A stretch of DNA of 6,288 bases. Origin: an uncultured Thermoleophilia bacterium. Its GTDB lineage: Bacteria; Actinomycetota; Thermoleophilia; UBA2241. Positions 1-5,672 of the stretch are shown piece after piece. The translations under genes were made by a program, and so were the position numbers. The notes under the pieces were generated by a model that was given only the letters and a program-made list of their open reading frames with translations, was not told where the DNA came from and did not search any database. The DNA is taken from assembly GCA_903921965.1 (NCBI GenBank), contig CAIXSE010000015.1, forward strand, positions 1 through 6,288. The letters are read 5' to 3'. The first letter of the stretch is position 1; each line of letters begins with the position of its first letter.

Positions 1-423
1 GATCTCGGGCAGCGCGTCGATGAGCCGCGAGCAGTCGGCCACGTCCTTCTTCATCGTCTGGCGCAGCTCGCCGGTGTACGGGTCGATGACGTTGATGCCC
101 TCGCCGAAGTTGGTGAAGCCCACGCGGCCGTCCTCGAGCACGATGTCGTTCTTCGGGTCGCGGCCGTACATCGCCAGCCGCGAGGGCGTGGTGCGGATCG
201 CGTCCTCCACCACGTGCGCCGGGATCTTGACGATGCCGTCGGCCTCGACCTTGCAGCCCGCGCCGTGGAAGACCTCGCGGGCTTCGTCGCTGCCCACGTA
301 CACCCCCGTGCGCTCGAAGACGTCCAGCGTCGCCATGTGGACGTCGGTGAGCTCGTCGGGCGTGAACACCTCGAGGTGCAGGCCGCCGCTGCGGCGGTGG
401 CCTGCCTGAAGGTTCCTTCTCAT
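1..423 (-). CDS. Trimethylamine methyltransferase (MttB) superfamily protein, N-terminal part
   Basis: The minus-strand frame is open from ATG at 423 to the window edge, giving 141 residues; the family is usually near 480-500, so about 70% of the gene lies outside. The reading begins MRRNLQAGHRRSGGL and carries the family's N-terminal pattern: FTPDEL (20-25), VKIPAHVVEDAI (65-76), GRDPKND (87-93) and FTNFGEGINVIDPYTGELR (103-121). Family members transfer a methyl group from a quaternary or tertiary amine (trimethylamine, glycine betaine, proline betaine, carnitine) to a cobalamin-binding corrinoid protein in the cytoplasm. Whether this one has the in-frame amber (pyrrolysine) codon of true MttB, or is a non-pyrrolysine homologue like MtgB, cannot be told because that region is outside. 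A GAGGAGGAG ribosome-binding site at 429-437 lies 5 nt before the ATG. It follows the acyl-CoA synthetase by 105 bp on the same strand, and no promoter was seen in the gap, so co-transcription is likely. The family call is firm; the substrate is unknown. Confidence 0.9.
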   Translation of the reverse strand, partial: MRRNLQAGHRRSGGLHLEVFTPDELTDVHMATLDVFERTGVYVGSDEAREVFHGAGCKVEADGIVKIPAHVVEDAIRTTPSRLAMYGRDPKNDIVLEDGRVGFTNFGEGINVIDPYTGELRQTMKKDVADCSRLIDALPEI

Positions 424-428
424 CTCAT

Positions 429-437
429 CTCCTCCTC
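429..437 (-). promoter_or_regulatory. Ribosome-binding site of the MttB-family gene
   Basis: On the minus strand GAGGAGGAG lies 5 nt before the ATG at 423. A second ATG, at 428-426, is out of frame with the methyltransferase and too close to the site, which decides the start at 423. Confidence 0.7.
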
Positions 438-491
438 GGGCGCCTCGCGAGCGCATCGTGTCCTGCCTGGTCTGCGCGGCGGTTCCGGAAG

Positions 492-509
492 GCGCGGCCG
501 GGGCCGCGC
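492..509 (-). terminator. GC hairpin between the synthetase and methyltransferase genes
   Basis: GCGCGGCC (492-499) and GGCCGCGC (502-509) are perfect reverse complements separated by two bases; in RNA the loop would open to about four. The hairpin starts about 20 nt after the synthetase stop codon, on the transcript leading to the methyltransferase. No U-tract follows, so it may be an attenuator or an mRNA 3'-end stabiliser rather than a complete terminator. In sequence this rich in G and C a short stem can arise by chance. Confidence 0.35.
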
Positions 510-528
510 GCCGCCCGCCACCGGTCGC

Positions 529-2439
529 TCACCGTCGCTCCGGGTCCCGTGCGGGCGCCGGCGCGGCCAGCGACTCCTGTATCTCCGCGATGACGCTCGG
601 GTCCTCGATGGTCGCAGGTATCGAGATGTCTGCTCCGTCGGCGATCTTGCGGATGGTCCCGCGCAGGATCTTGCCGGAGCGGGTCTTGGGGAGCCGCCGC
701 ACCACGACGACGCGCTTGAACGCCGCCACAGGACCGACGTGCTCCCTGACCATGCGCACCAGGTCGGCGGCGACCTGGTCGGGACTTCCCTCGGCGCCGT
801 GCTTGAGCACCACGAGACCGAGCGGGACCTGTCCCTTGAGGTCGTCCGCCGCTCCGACCACGGCGCACTCGGCGACGTCGGGGTGCTGGGTCAGTACTTC
901 TTCCATGCGGCCGGTGGACAGGCGGTGCCCGGCCACGTTGATCACGTCGTCGACGCGGCCCATGACGAACACGTAGCCGTCGGCGTCGATGCTCCCGTTG
1001 TCGCCGGTGAAGTAGTAGCCGGGATACGGCGCGAGATACGTGTTGACGAAGCCCTCGTCGTTGTTCCACAGGCTCGGGAGAGCGCCGGGCGGGAGCGGCA
1101 GGCGCAGGGCCAGTACGCCCTCCGCCGGCGGGTCCTGCGGATGGCCGTTCGCGTCCAGGACGGCGAGGTCGAAGCCGGGCACCGGCTTCGTGGGCGATCC
1201 GGGTTTGAGGGGGAGCTGCTCGAGACCCATGCAGTCGGCGCAGATGGCCCAGCCGGTCTCGGTCTGCCACCAGTGGTCGATGACCGGGACGCCGAGCACG
1301 CGGCTCGCCCAGTGATAGGTGTCGGGATCGAGGCGCTCGCCCGCCAGGAACAGCGCCTCCAGCGAGCGGGTGTCGTAGGCCGGGACGAGGGTGCCCTCCG
1401 GATCGTCCCTGCGGATGGCCCGGATGGCGGTGGGAGCGGTGAAGAGGATCTTGACGCGGTGCTGCTCCACGACCCGCCAGAAGGCGCCGGCATCCGGCGT
1501 GCCCACCGGCTTGCCTTCGTAGATCACGGTCGCGGCACCGGCCAGGAGGGGACCGTAGACGATGTACGAGTGGCCGACCACCCAGCCCATGTCCGAGGCC
1601 GCCCAGAACACATCGCCCGGCCCGGCGCCGTAGAGGTACCGCATCGACCAGAGCAGGGCCACCGCGTGTCCGCCGTTGTCGCGCACCACGCCTTTGGGCC
1701 GGCCCGTGGTCCCCGACGTGTAGAGGATGTAGAGCGGGTCAGTGGCCTCGACGTCGACGCACGCGACCGGTTCCGCCGCCCGCTCGACCTCGAGCCAGTC
1801 GTGGTCGCGGTCCGGCACCAGCCCGGCCTGCAGCGTCGCGCGCTGCAGCACCACCGTCGACGAGACCCGCCATCGGGCAAGATCGAGCGCCCCCCTCACC
1901 ATCTTCTCGTAGGGGACCACCCTGCCCGGCTCGATACCGCACGAGGCCCAGACCACGACTTTGGGCATGGCGTCGTCGATGCGCGTGGCCAGCTCCTCCG
2001 CGGCGAAGCCGCCGAAGACGACCGAGTGCACGGCGCCGATGCGCGCGCAGGCGAGCATGGCGACGAGTGTCTCGGGGACCATTGGCATGTAGATGACCAC
2101 CCTGTCGCCGCGCTCCACGTGCAGGTTGCGCAGGGCGCCCGCGAACCGGGAGACGCGCTCGAGCAGCTCCGCGTAGCTGAGCCGTGACACCGTCCCCGTC
2201 ACGGGGCTGTCGTGGATGACCGCGAGCGCGTCGCCGCGGCCCTCCTCGACGTGGCGGTCCACGGCGTTGTAGCAGGTGTTCAGGGCTCCGCCGGCGAACC
2301 AGCGTGGCGCGGGGACGGCCGACCGGTCCAGGACCGTACGCCACCGTCGCGTCCAGACGACGGCTTCGGCGGCGGCCCCCCAGAAGGCCTCCGGCCTGCC
2401 GATGGACTCTTCGTAGGCATGTGTGTAGGGCCCCGCCAC
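529..2439 (-). CDS. prpE: Short-chain acyl-CoA synthetase, propionyl-/acetyl-CoA synthetase (PrpE/ACSS3 type)
   Basis: This complete 636-residue member of the ANL adenylate-forming superfamily would activate propionate, acetate or a similar short acid to its CoA thioester through an acyl-AMP, in the cytoplasm. An ACAS_N-like N-terminus covers about residues 5-60 (YEESIGRPEAFW, then WFAGGALNTCYNAVDRHVEEG). CGIEPGRVV (167-175) is typical of the PrpE/ACSS3 branch rather than classical Acs. The P-loop-like YTSGTTGRPKG is at 240-250, DHWWQTETGW at 388-397, YFTGD at 476-480 and the hinge/core GRVDDVINVAGHRLSTG at 494-510. The C-terminal PKTRSGK (584-590) holds the catalytic Lys590 that protein acetylases can modify. 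Length fits the family. The start is GTG at 2439: no in-frame ATG lies nearby, and a purine-rich AGGGGGGAG (2441-2449) precedes it, though its 3' end sits very close to the codon. The predicted promoter is at 2569-2596, with operator-like sites around it. Substrate choice between acetate, propionate and another short acid is inferred, not shown. Confidence 0.93.
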   Translation of the reverse strand: MAGPYTHAYEESIGRPEAFWGAAAEAVVWTRRWRTVLDRSAVPAPRWFAGGALNTCYNAVDRHVEEGRGDALAVIHDSPVTGTVSRLSYAELLERVSRFAGALRNLHVERGDRVVIYMPMVPETLVAMLACARIGAVHSVVFGGFAAEELATRIDDAMPKVVVWASCGIEPGRVVPYEKMVRGALDLARWRVSSTVVLQRATLQAGLVPDRDHDWLEVERAAEPVACVDVEATDPLYILYTSGTTGRPKGVVRDNGGHAVALLWSMRYLYGAGPGDVFWAASDMGWVVGHSYIVYGPLLAGAATVIYEGKPVGTPDAGAFWRVVEQHRVKILFTAPTAIRAIRRDDPEGTLVPAYDTRSLEALFLAGERLDPDTYHWASRVLGVPVIDHWWQTETGWAICADCMGLEQLPLKPGSPTKPVPGFDLAVLDANGHPQDPPAEGVLALRLPLPPGALPSLWNNDEGFVNTYLAPYPGYYFTGDNGSIDADGYVFVMGRVDDVINVAGHRLSTGRMEEVLTQHPDVAECAVVGAADDLKGQVPLGLVVLKHGAEGSPDQVAADLVRMVREHVGPVAAFKRVVVVRRLPKTRSGKILRGTIRKIADGADISIPATIEDPSVIAEIQESLAAPAPARDPERR

Positions 2440-2448
2440 GCTCCCCCC

Positions 2449-2460
2449 TGTCGTGCGACA
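2449..2460. promoter_or_regulatory. 12-bp palindrome abutting the synthetase ribosome-binding site
   Basis: TGTCGTGCGACA has 5-bp complementary arms (TGTCG/CGACA) around a central TG. This is the same 5+2+5 geometry as the TGGTATGTACCA sites, but the inner arm bases differ. It adjoins AGGGGGGAG at 2441-2449. It could be a protein-binding site or a short RNA stem affecting ribosome access; the stem would be only about 4 bp. Confidence 0.25.
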
Positions 2461-2474
2461 ACGGTGCGGTGTCG

Positions 2475-2496
2475 CGCCTCCGCCCGAACGGAGGCG
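2475..2496 (-). other. Leader hairpin of the synthetase mRNA
   Basis: The arms 2475-2482 (CGCCTCCG) and 2489-2496 (CGGAGGCG) are perfect reverse complements around a six-base loop. On the minus-strand transcript the loop reads TTCGGG, a stable UUCG-like turn. It lies about 36 nt before the GTG start and may stabilise the 5' end or shape the leader. No known riboswitch class was recognised. Confidence 0.4.
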
Positions 2497-2544
2497 GAGT
2501 CCGCGCAGCGCCGCAGAGGAGCCGCGCGGTTTCCGCCATCCGAG

Positions 2545-2556
2545 TGGTGTGCACCA
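2545..2556. promoter_or_regulatory. Variant operator for the GntR-family regulator at the synthetase promoter
   Basis: TGGTGTGCACCA differs from TGGTATGTACCA at two symmetric positions (A to G, T to C), so the 5+2+5 palindrome is preserved. It starts about 13 bp downstream of the -10 of the synthetase promoter, roughly +6 to +17 of the transcript, a usual repressor position. A second palindromic core, GGTGCACC at 2564-2571, overlaps the -10 box. Binding by the adjacent regulator is inferred. Confidence 0.5.
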
Positions 2557-2568
2557 GTCGGTGGGTGC

Positions 2569-2596
2569 ACCTTAGCACCCCTGCGTCCGCTGTCAA
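2569..2596 (-). promoter_or_regulatory. Promoter of the acyl-CoA synthetase gene
   Basis: On the minus strand there is a perfect -35 TTGACA (2596-2591), a 16-bp spacer and a -10 TAAGGT (2574-2569) fitting TANNNT. Transcription would start near 2562 and give a leader of about 120 nt. The spacer coincides exactly with the left arm of the 16-bp inverted repeat. Confidence 0.65.
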
Positions 2597-2639
2597 CGCC
2601 GCCGTCAGCCGGCTCGGCGGGTGGCGGACGCAGGGGTGC
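2575..2639. repeat. 16-bp perfect inverted repeat with nested palindromes
   Basis: GCACCCCTGCGTCCGC (2575-2590) and GCGGACGCAGGGGTGC (2624-2639) are perfect reverse complements 33 bp apart. Inside lie CCGCCG (2599-2604) and CGGCGG (2615-2620), and the core AGCCGGCT (2607-2614) is itself a palindrome. The left arm is exactly the spacer of the synthetase promoter. The right arm has no matching -35/-10 boxes. The repeat lies upstream of both predicted transcription starts, so it probably acts as DNA, as a pair of binding sites or a cruciform, unless a longer transcript crosses it. Confidence 0.75.
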
Positions 2640-2724
2640 GGACAGGAGGACCCGCCGACGGCGCGGACCGCGTGCCGGCACACCGCGCTGCCGTCGCTCC
2701 CGGACGAAGGCCGCACATCGTTAC

Positions 2725-2736
2725 TGGTATGTACCA
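2725..2736. promoter_or_regulatory. Operator of the GntR-family gene (autoregulation)
   Basis: TGGTATGTACCA has arms TGGTA/TACCA around a central TG. The identical 12-mer or its complement recurs at 5669-5680 and 5687-5698. It covers the place where the -35 element of the regulator's promoter should be. A GGT...ACC dyad next to a HutC-type regulator gene is a normal operator form for that subfamily; binding itself is inferred. Confidence 0.75.
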
Positions 2737-2746
2737 CAAGTCCATG

Positions 2747-2755
2747 TGCTACGCT
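2747..2755 (+). promoter_or_regulatory. Extended -10 promoter of the GntR-family gene
   Basis: TGC followed by TACGCT (2750-2755) forms an extended -10 fitting TANNNT. No good -35 exists; at 18-bp spacing that position is GGTATG (2726-2731), inside the operator, so repressor would block RNA polymerase. Transcription would start near 2762. Confidence 0.5.
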
Positions 2756-2809
2756 TGCCGTCTGGATGCCCTCGCCGTTGACGCGGCGCCGGGGCGGCGT
2801 TGCGCGGTC

Positions 2810-2819
2810 AGGAAGAGGG
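2810..2819 (+). promoter_or_regulatory. Ribosome-binding site selecting the TTG start at 2827
   Basis: AGGAAGAGGG ends 7 nt before TTG at 2827. An upstream in-frame TTG at 2800 lies before this purine-rich site and would translate through it, so 2827 is preferred. Confidence 0.65.
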
Positions 2820-2826
2820 CACTCGA

Positions 2827-3576
2827 TTGACGAACAGGCGCACATCCGATCGCTCGAGCCCGCTGTACCTGTGGGTCGCGGCCCTGTTGCGCGAGCAGAT
2901 CGAGGCCGGACGCCTGGACGCGCACGGCTCGGTCCCGTCCGAGCGTGCCCTCAGTGAGCAGTACGGCGTGAGCCGCATGACCGCGCGTCACGCCGTCGAG
3001 ACGCTCACCCGTGAGGGCTACCTCTATCGTCACCCGCGCCGCGGCACCTTCGTCGCCGAGCCCCGTCTGCGCTTCAGCGTCGGCAGCTTCACGAAGAACA
3101 TGGCCGCCGCCGACCGGGCGCCGGGCACGGAGATCCTCTCGGCACAGACGGTCGACCCCGACCTCGTGGTCGCGGGGCTGCTGGGCATCCCGTCCGGGGG
3201 GCGGGTGCACGTGTTGCAGCGGCTGCGCACGGCACTCGGCGAGCCCGTGGCCATCGAGAACATCCAGCTCTCGGCCGAGCGCTTCCCCGACCTGCTGGAC
3301 CACGACCTCACCGGCTCCCTCTGGGCTCTCATGCGCGACACGTACGGCGTGCGTCCGCTCAAGGCCGACGCGCGCGTCGTGGCGGTCACGCTCGACCGCT
3401 TCGAGGCGGAGGCGCTGGGGGTCAAGACGGGGAGCCCTGCGATCGTGCTCACGCGCACGGTGTTCGACGACCGGGGCGACGCCGTGGAGCTGGCTCGCGA
3501 CGTGTACCGCGGCGACCGCGCGGAGTTCTCGGTGTCGGCGCCGGTGGAGGACGTCTCCGCGGCCGGAGCCGGCTGA
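2827..3576 (+). CDS. GntR-family (HutC subfamily) transcriptional regulator with UTRA domain
   Basis: This is a 249-residue cytoplasmic DNA-binding regulator. Residues about 12-78 form the GntR winged helix: PLYLWVAALLREQIEAG, then VPSERALSEQYGVSRMTARHAVETL with the recognition helix near 47-60, and the wing YRHPRRGTFVAEP. Residues about 82-237 match the UTRA effector-binding fold of HutC/FarR regulators, including VHVLQRLRTALGEPVAIENIQL, SLWALMRDTYGVRPLKA and GSPAIVLTRTVFDDRGDAVELARDVYRGDRAEF. The start is TTG 2827, chosen for its ribosome-binding site; an in-frame TTG at 2800 would add nine residues. It is transcribed divergently from the synthetase and has TGGTATGTACCA over its own promoter, which suggests autorepression. 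The same motif lies in the 5537-5757 region, so it probably also controls the FAD oxidoreductase and GlpD-like genes. The effector is unknown; by family habit it may be a substrate or intermediate of the controlled pathway. Confidence 0.93.
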   Translation: MTNRRTSDRSSPLYLWVAALLREQIEAGRLDAHGSVPSERALSEQYGVSRMTARHAVETLTREGYLYRHPRRGTFVAEPRLRFSVGSFTKNMAAADRAPGTEILSAQTVDPDLVVAGLLGIPSGGRVHVLQRLRTALGEPVAIENIQLSAERFPDLLDHDLTGSLWALMRDTYGVRPLKADARVVAVTLDRFEAEALGVKTGSPAIVLTRTVFDDRGDAVELARDVYRGDRAEFSVSAPVEDVSAAGAG

Positions 3577-3602
3577 CGACGTCCCTCGGGCGGACTCCGG
3601 TC
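3561..3602 (+). terminator. Possible terminator hairpin overlapping the end of the GntR-family gene
   Basis: CCGGAG (3563-3568) pairs with CTCCGG (3595-3600), followed inward by CCG (3569-3571) with CGG (3591-3593) around one bulged A, and extended outward by G3561-C3602 and a G-U pair. That makes about 11 pairs with a 19-nt loop containing the stop codon. There is no U-tract, so termination is uncertain. Confidence 0.3.
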
Positions 3603-3607
3603 CCGCC

Positions 3608-3636
3608 TCAACGCCGCACCCGTCTCGGCCTATACT
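3608..3636 (+). promoter_or_regulatory. Promoter of the small unknown gene
   Basis: TATACT at 3631-3636 is a near-perfect -10 and stands out in this GC-rich sequence. The 17-bp spaced -35 position, TCAACG at 3608-3613, is poor. Transcription would start near 3643, giving a leader of about 80 nt. No TGGTATGTACCA-like site is present, so this gene seems to lie outside the proposed regulon. A CGCAACG direct repeat (3642-3648 and 3654-3660) sits at the predicted start. Confidence 0.5.
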
Positions 3637-3661
3637 CACCACGCAACGGTCAGCGCAACGC

Positions 3662-3705
3662 ACATGCCGGCCTCACGCGCGAAGCTCGCGCGGATGCCCG
3701 GGTGT
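3662..3705 (+). other. Structured leader hairpin before the small unknown gene
   Basis: CGCGCGA (3676-3682) and TCGCGCG (3686-3692) form a perfect 7-bp stem with a 3-nt loop. Below a symmetric 5x5 internal loop, CCGG (3667-3670) pairs with CCGG (3698-3701), and ACA (3662-3664) can pair with TGT (3703-3705). The structure ends 5 nt before the ribosome-binding site AGGGAGG (3711-3717) and would be in the transcript made from the TATACT promoter. Confidence 0.4.
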
Positions 3706-3722
3706 CCTACAGGGAGGCAGCG

Positions 3723-4091
3723 ATGAAGTACACGGAGAACGACGGTGAGCCTGTCGCGGTGTGGTTGCACGAACCTGGTCAGGGACAGCCGAAGTGGGGC
3801 GATCACGTAGCCTTGGAGTACCTGCCTCCTGCGCCGCCGCTCGCCCAGGTCGGCGACATCCTCCTTCTGCCCCGGAACGTCACCGGCGACACAGAGGAAC
3901 AGGCCTTCGCCTGGGGCGGCACGTTCACGCCGTTCAAGGTGCTCCAGCGCGTACACGCGTACTCCCGGGAGCCCGGCGAGAAGCTGGACCCCCGCAACGT
4001 CAAGCCCGCGCGCTACATGCGTTCCATGCTCGTGGTCCGTCGCGTCGACGAAGCCGAGTACGCCGCGGGTCCTGATACGTCGGCGGACTGA
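3723..4091 (+). CDS. Small conserved-looking protein of unknown function (122 residues)
   Basis: I do not recognise this protein. The start is ATG 3723, with AGGGAGG at 3711-3717 and 5-nt spacing; an in-frame GTG at 3702 lies upstream of that site and is less likely. There is no signal peptide, membrane segment or cysteine, so a soluble cytoplasmic protein is expected. Hydrophobic alternation suggests a compact beta-rich fold: VAVWLHE (11-17), VGDILLLPRN (43-52), FTPFKVLQRVHAYSRE (68-83) and ARYMRSMLVVRRVDEAEY (96-113). The last 10 or so residues look disordered. It has its own promoter and a structured leader, ends in a convergent arrangement with the FAD oxidoreductase, and lacks the shared operator. 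Its codon use resembles its neighbours, and the ribosome-binding site and composition make it a convincing gene. Nothing visible links it to the catabolic genes beyond location. Confidence 0.8.
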   Translation: MKYTENDGEPVAVWLHEPGQGQPKWGDHVALEYLPPAPPLAQVGDILLLPRNVTGDTEEQAFAWGGTFTPFKVLQRVHAYSREPGEKLDPRNVKPARYMRSMLVVRRVDEAEYAAGPDTSAD

Positions 4092-4094
4092 GGG

Positions 4095-4111
4095 GCGCGC
4101 GGGGCCGCGCG
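4095..4111. terminator. GC hairpin between convergent genes
   Basis: GCGCG (4095-4099) can pair with CGCGC (4106-4110), or CGCGC (4096-4100) with GCGCG (4107-4111). It lies 4 nt after the stop of the small gene, inside the 86-bp gap before the stop of the opposing oxidoreductase, where a bidirectional terminator would be expected. The stem is short and has no U-tract. Confidence 0.35.
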
Positions 4112-4177
4112 AGGGACCGGGGCGGGGGCCTGCCGTTCGGTGCGGCGGACCTCCGGCGACACCCACAGGGGCCGGGC

Positions 4178-5536
4178 TCAGTGCAGACGCACGCCCTGCC
4201 GCAGCAGCTCGGCCTGCACCGCCGTCACGTCGACCGCGGCGGTGGTGCGTCCCGTCCGCAGCGACACCGCCGCCGCGACGCCGGCCGCCTGACCGGTGAC
4301 GGCGCAGCACATCTGGCTGCGCGTGGCCGCGTGCGAGACCTTGTCGCCGGCCACGCAGCGGCCGGCGACAAGCAGGTTGTCGACGCCCTGGGGTACGAGG
4401 ATGCCGTAGGGCACCTGGAAGTAGCGGCCCGTGGTGGGCAGCACGAGCACGCCGTAGCCGTCCAGGAACTCAGGGAAGATGCCGACGGCGTCGGCGAAGC
4501 GTGCTTCGCCGCGCACGTCGTCGCCGGAGAGCTCGTACCGGCCGACGACCTTGCGCGAGTCCCGTGCGCCCAGCGTCATGCCGAACGTGCGCAGACGGGC
4601 ACGCTCGAAGCCGGGCGTGTAGCGCGTCAGCGCTTCGACTGCGTACAGGGCCTGGCGGCGCCCCTCGATCTCGGCGCGCGTGAGGTCGCGCACGTCGGTG
4701 CAGTCGAAGCGCGGCATGACGACCATGTTCAGCGAAGTCGCCTCTCCGGCGTCGGTGATGCGGCCCCACGTTCCGCCGATGCTGCGGACTTCGGGGGGGA
4801 TCACGCCGTCTGCACGCGCCCGGTCGAACGGCTCCTGGAGGTAGGGGCTGAAGAGCTCGTCCTCCTTGCCGCTCGTCTCGACCTCCCAGCACGCACCCCA
4901 GTCGCCGTAGGTGGGCCGGGTCTCCGCGACGTGCTCGAGGAAGCGTTGCCTGTCCACGCCCGAGCACGTGAACATCACGGTGACTCCCATCATCTCCTCG
5001 ACGGGCGTCAGGCGGCAGTCGGCGCCGGCGCGGAAGGTGATGTCGGCGTCTCCGGTGGCGTCGATGACCCGCTCCGCCCTGATCGCCCACCGCCCGGACT
5101 TGCTCTCGGTGACGACGCCCCTGACGAGTCCGGACTCCACGATGGAGTCCACGGCGAAGCAGTGCAGCAGCGGCCGGACCCCTGCCTCGGTGACGAGTGT
5201 GTCCGCCACGACCTTGAACAGTTCGGGGTCCAGGGCCTCGCTGAGCGACTGACTCTCGGGCATCGTGCCGCCCATGGCGGCCGCGCGCTGCTCGAACTCG
5301 ACGCCGATGCCCTGGAGGTCCGTCGTTCCTTCGTGCCGGTACCAGGCGAGGCTGTCGACGCCGACCTGGGTGATCACCCCTCCGAAGCAGCCGTACCTTT
5401 CGAGGAGCATGGTGCGCGCGCCGGCCCGCGCCGCGGCCACGGCTGCGGCCAGGCCGCCCGGGCCGCCGCCGACCACGAGGACGTCCGTCTCCTCCAGGAC
5501 AGGGGTGTGGCGTGCAGGCTCGTCGATCCAGCTCAT
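4178..5536 (-). CDS. FAD-dependent oxidoreductase (FAD_oxidored / Pfam PF12831-like)
   Basis: This complete 452-residue soluble flavoprotein has a Rossmann dinucleotide fold at the N-terminus: DVLVVGGGPGGLAAAVAAARAG (18-39, GxGxxG at 23-28), with E46 in LLERYG placed to hold the adenosine ribose. IDATGDADI (158-166) is the typical second FAD contact. GRCVAGDKVSHAATRSQMCC (392-411) followed by VTGQAAG is the C-terminal FAD contact. C50 in YGCFGG lies where many relatives have a glycine-rich FAD loop. The middle, about 175-370, is the substrate domain and shows no motif I can tie to a substrate; relatives are mostly annotated only as FAD-dependent oxidoreductases. The start is ATG 5536 with GGGAG at 5541-5545. 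The gene runs divergently from the GlpD-like gene, 221 bp away, with two copies of the proposed operator between them. The flavoprotein fold is certain; the reaction is unknown. Confidence 0.9.
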   Translation of the reverse strand: MSWIDEPARHTPVLEETDVLVVGGGPGGLAAAVAAARAGARTMLLERYGCFGGVITQVGVDSLAWYRHEGTTDLQGIGVEFEQRAAAMGGTMPESQSLSEALDPELFKVVADTLVTEAGVRPLLHCFAVDSIVESGLVRGVVTESKSGRWAIRAERVIDATGDADITFRAGADCRLTPVEEMMGVTVMFTCSGVDRQRFLEHVAETRPTYGDWGACWEVETSGKEDELFSPYLQEPFDRARADGVIPPEVRSIGGTWGRITDAGEATSLNMVVMPRFDCTDVRDLTRAEIEGRRQALYAVEALTRYTPGFERARLRTFGMTLGARDSRKVVGRYELSGDDVRGEARFADAVGIFPEFLDGYGVLVLPTTGRYFQVPYGILVPQGVDNLLVAGRCVAGDKVSHAATRSQMCCAVTGQAAGVAAAVSLRTGRTTAAVDVTAVQAELLRQGVRLH

Positions 5537-5642
5537 CGGTCTCCCAGGCGCCGGCGCGTCGATGGGACGCCGGCGTCACTCGTGTCGGCGCCGCGGCGTG
5601 CGAAGACGGCGACGGCGGGTGGGTAGTGCGGGACGTGAAGAC

Positions 5643-5672
5643 TTGACAGCAGTATCGCACATGCGTCATGGT
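5643..5672 (+). promoter_or_regulatory. Promoter of the GlpD-like gene
   Basis: A perfect -35 TTGACA (5643-5648) is followed, after an 18-bp spacer, by CATGGT (5667-5672), a moderate -10. The -10 runs into the first operator at 5669-5680. Transcription would start near 5679, with the second operator just downstream. Confidence 0.5.

Larger units (their letters stand above)
2440..2826. other. Divergent intergenic regulatory region (387 bp)
   Basis: No gene was found here. On the minus strand it carries the synthetase promoter and a leader of roughly 120 nt with a stable hairpin and a 12-bp palindrome by the ribosome-binding site. On the plus strand it carries the promoter, operator and roughly 65-nt leader of the GntR-family gene. 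Between them lies a 16-bp perfect inverted repeat. In 2640-2720 I see only a short GC palindrome, CGCGG-A-CCGCG at 2662-2672, and nothing else I can name. Confidence 0.8.

Noticed and set aside
492..509. Reading this palindrome as a complete intrinsic terminator separating the synthetase from the methyltransferase.
   Set aside because: No U-tract follows, and no promoter is visible before the methyltransferase, so full termination here is unlikely; it is listed only as a low-confidence hairpin.
214..2187. A 657-residue open frame on the plus strand opposite the acyl-CoA synthetase.
   Set aside because: Its translation is rich in Arg, Gly, Ala, Asp and His with no family motif. The opposite strand encodes a full PrpE-type enzyme with every catalytic motif, so this is an antisense shadow typical of high-GC DNA.
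2575..2639. The inverted repeat as the terminal repeats of a transposable element.
   Set aside because: Only 33 bp lie between the arms, there is no transposase, and no flanking target duplication is evident.
2800..2826. A nine-residue N-terminal extension of the GntR-family protein from TTG 2800.
   Set aside because: The purine-rich ribosome-binding site at 2810-2819 would be inside the extension, while TTG 2827 is correctly spaced from it.
2621..2830. A possible 69-residue plus-strand peptide in the divergent region.
   Set aside because: It starts at a GTG with no ribosome-binding site, runs through the inverted repeat arm and the GntR operator, and overlaps the regulator start. It reads as regulatory DNA, not a gene.
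1739..2845. A 368-residue minus-strand open frame crossing the synthetase start and the intergenic region.
   Set aside because: It overlaps the synthetase in another frame, runs through the predicted promoters and operators, and is compositionally a shadow.
2749..3663. A 304-residue minus-strand open frame opposite the GntR-family gene.
   Set aside because: No recognisable domain; the plus-strand frame has clear winged-helix and UTRA motifs, an operator, a promoter and a ribosome-binding site.
5338..5343. GGTACC within the FAD oxidoreductase gene, and likewise at 1635-1640 in the synthetase gene, as further operators.
   Set aside because: Each is only a 6-bp palindrome lacking the 2-bp centre and the outer T/A of the 12-bp motif, and each lies in coding sequence.
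4181..5626. A 481-residue plus-strand open frame opposite the FAD oxidoreductase.
   Set aside because: It is low-complexity Arg/Ala/Gly/Asp-rich sequence without motifs, exactly opposite a well-conserved flavoprotein.
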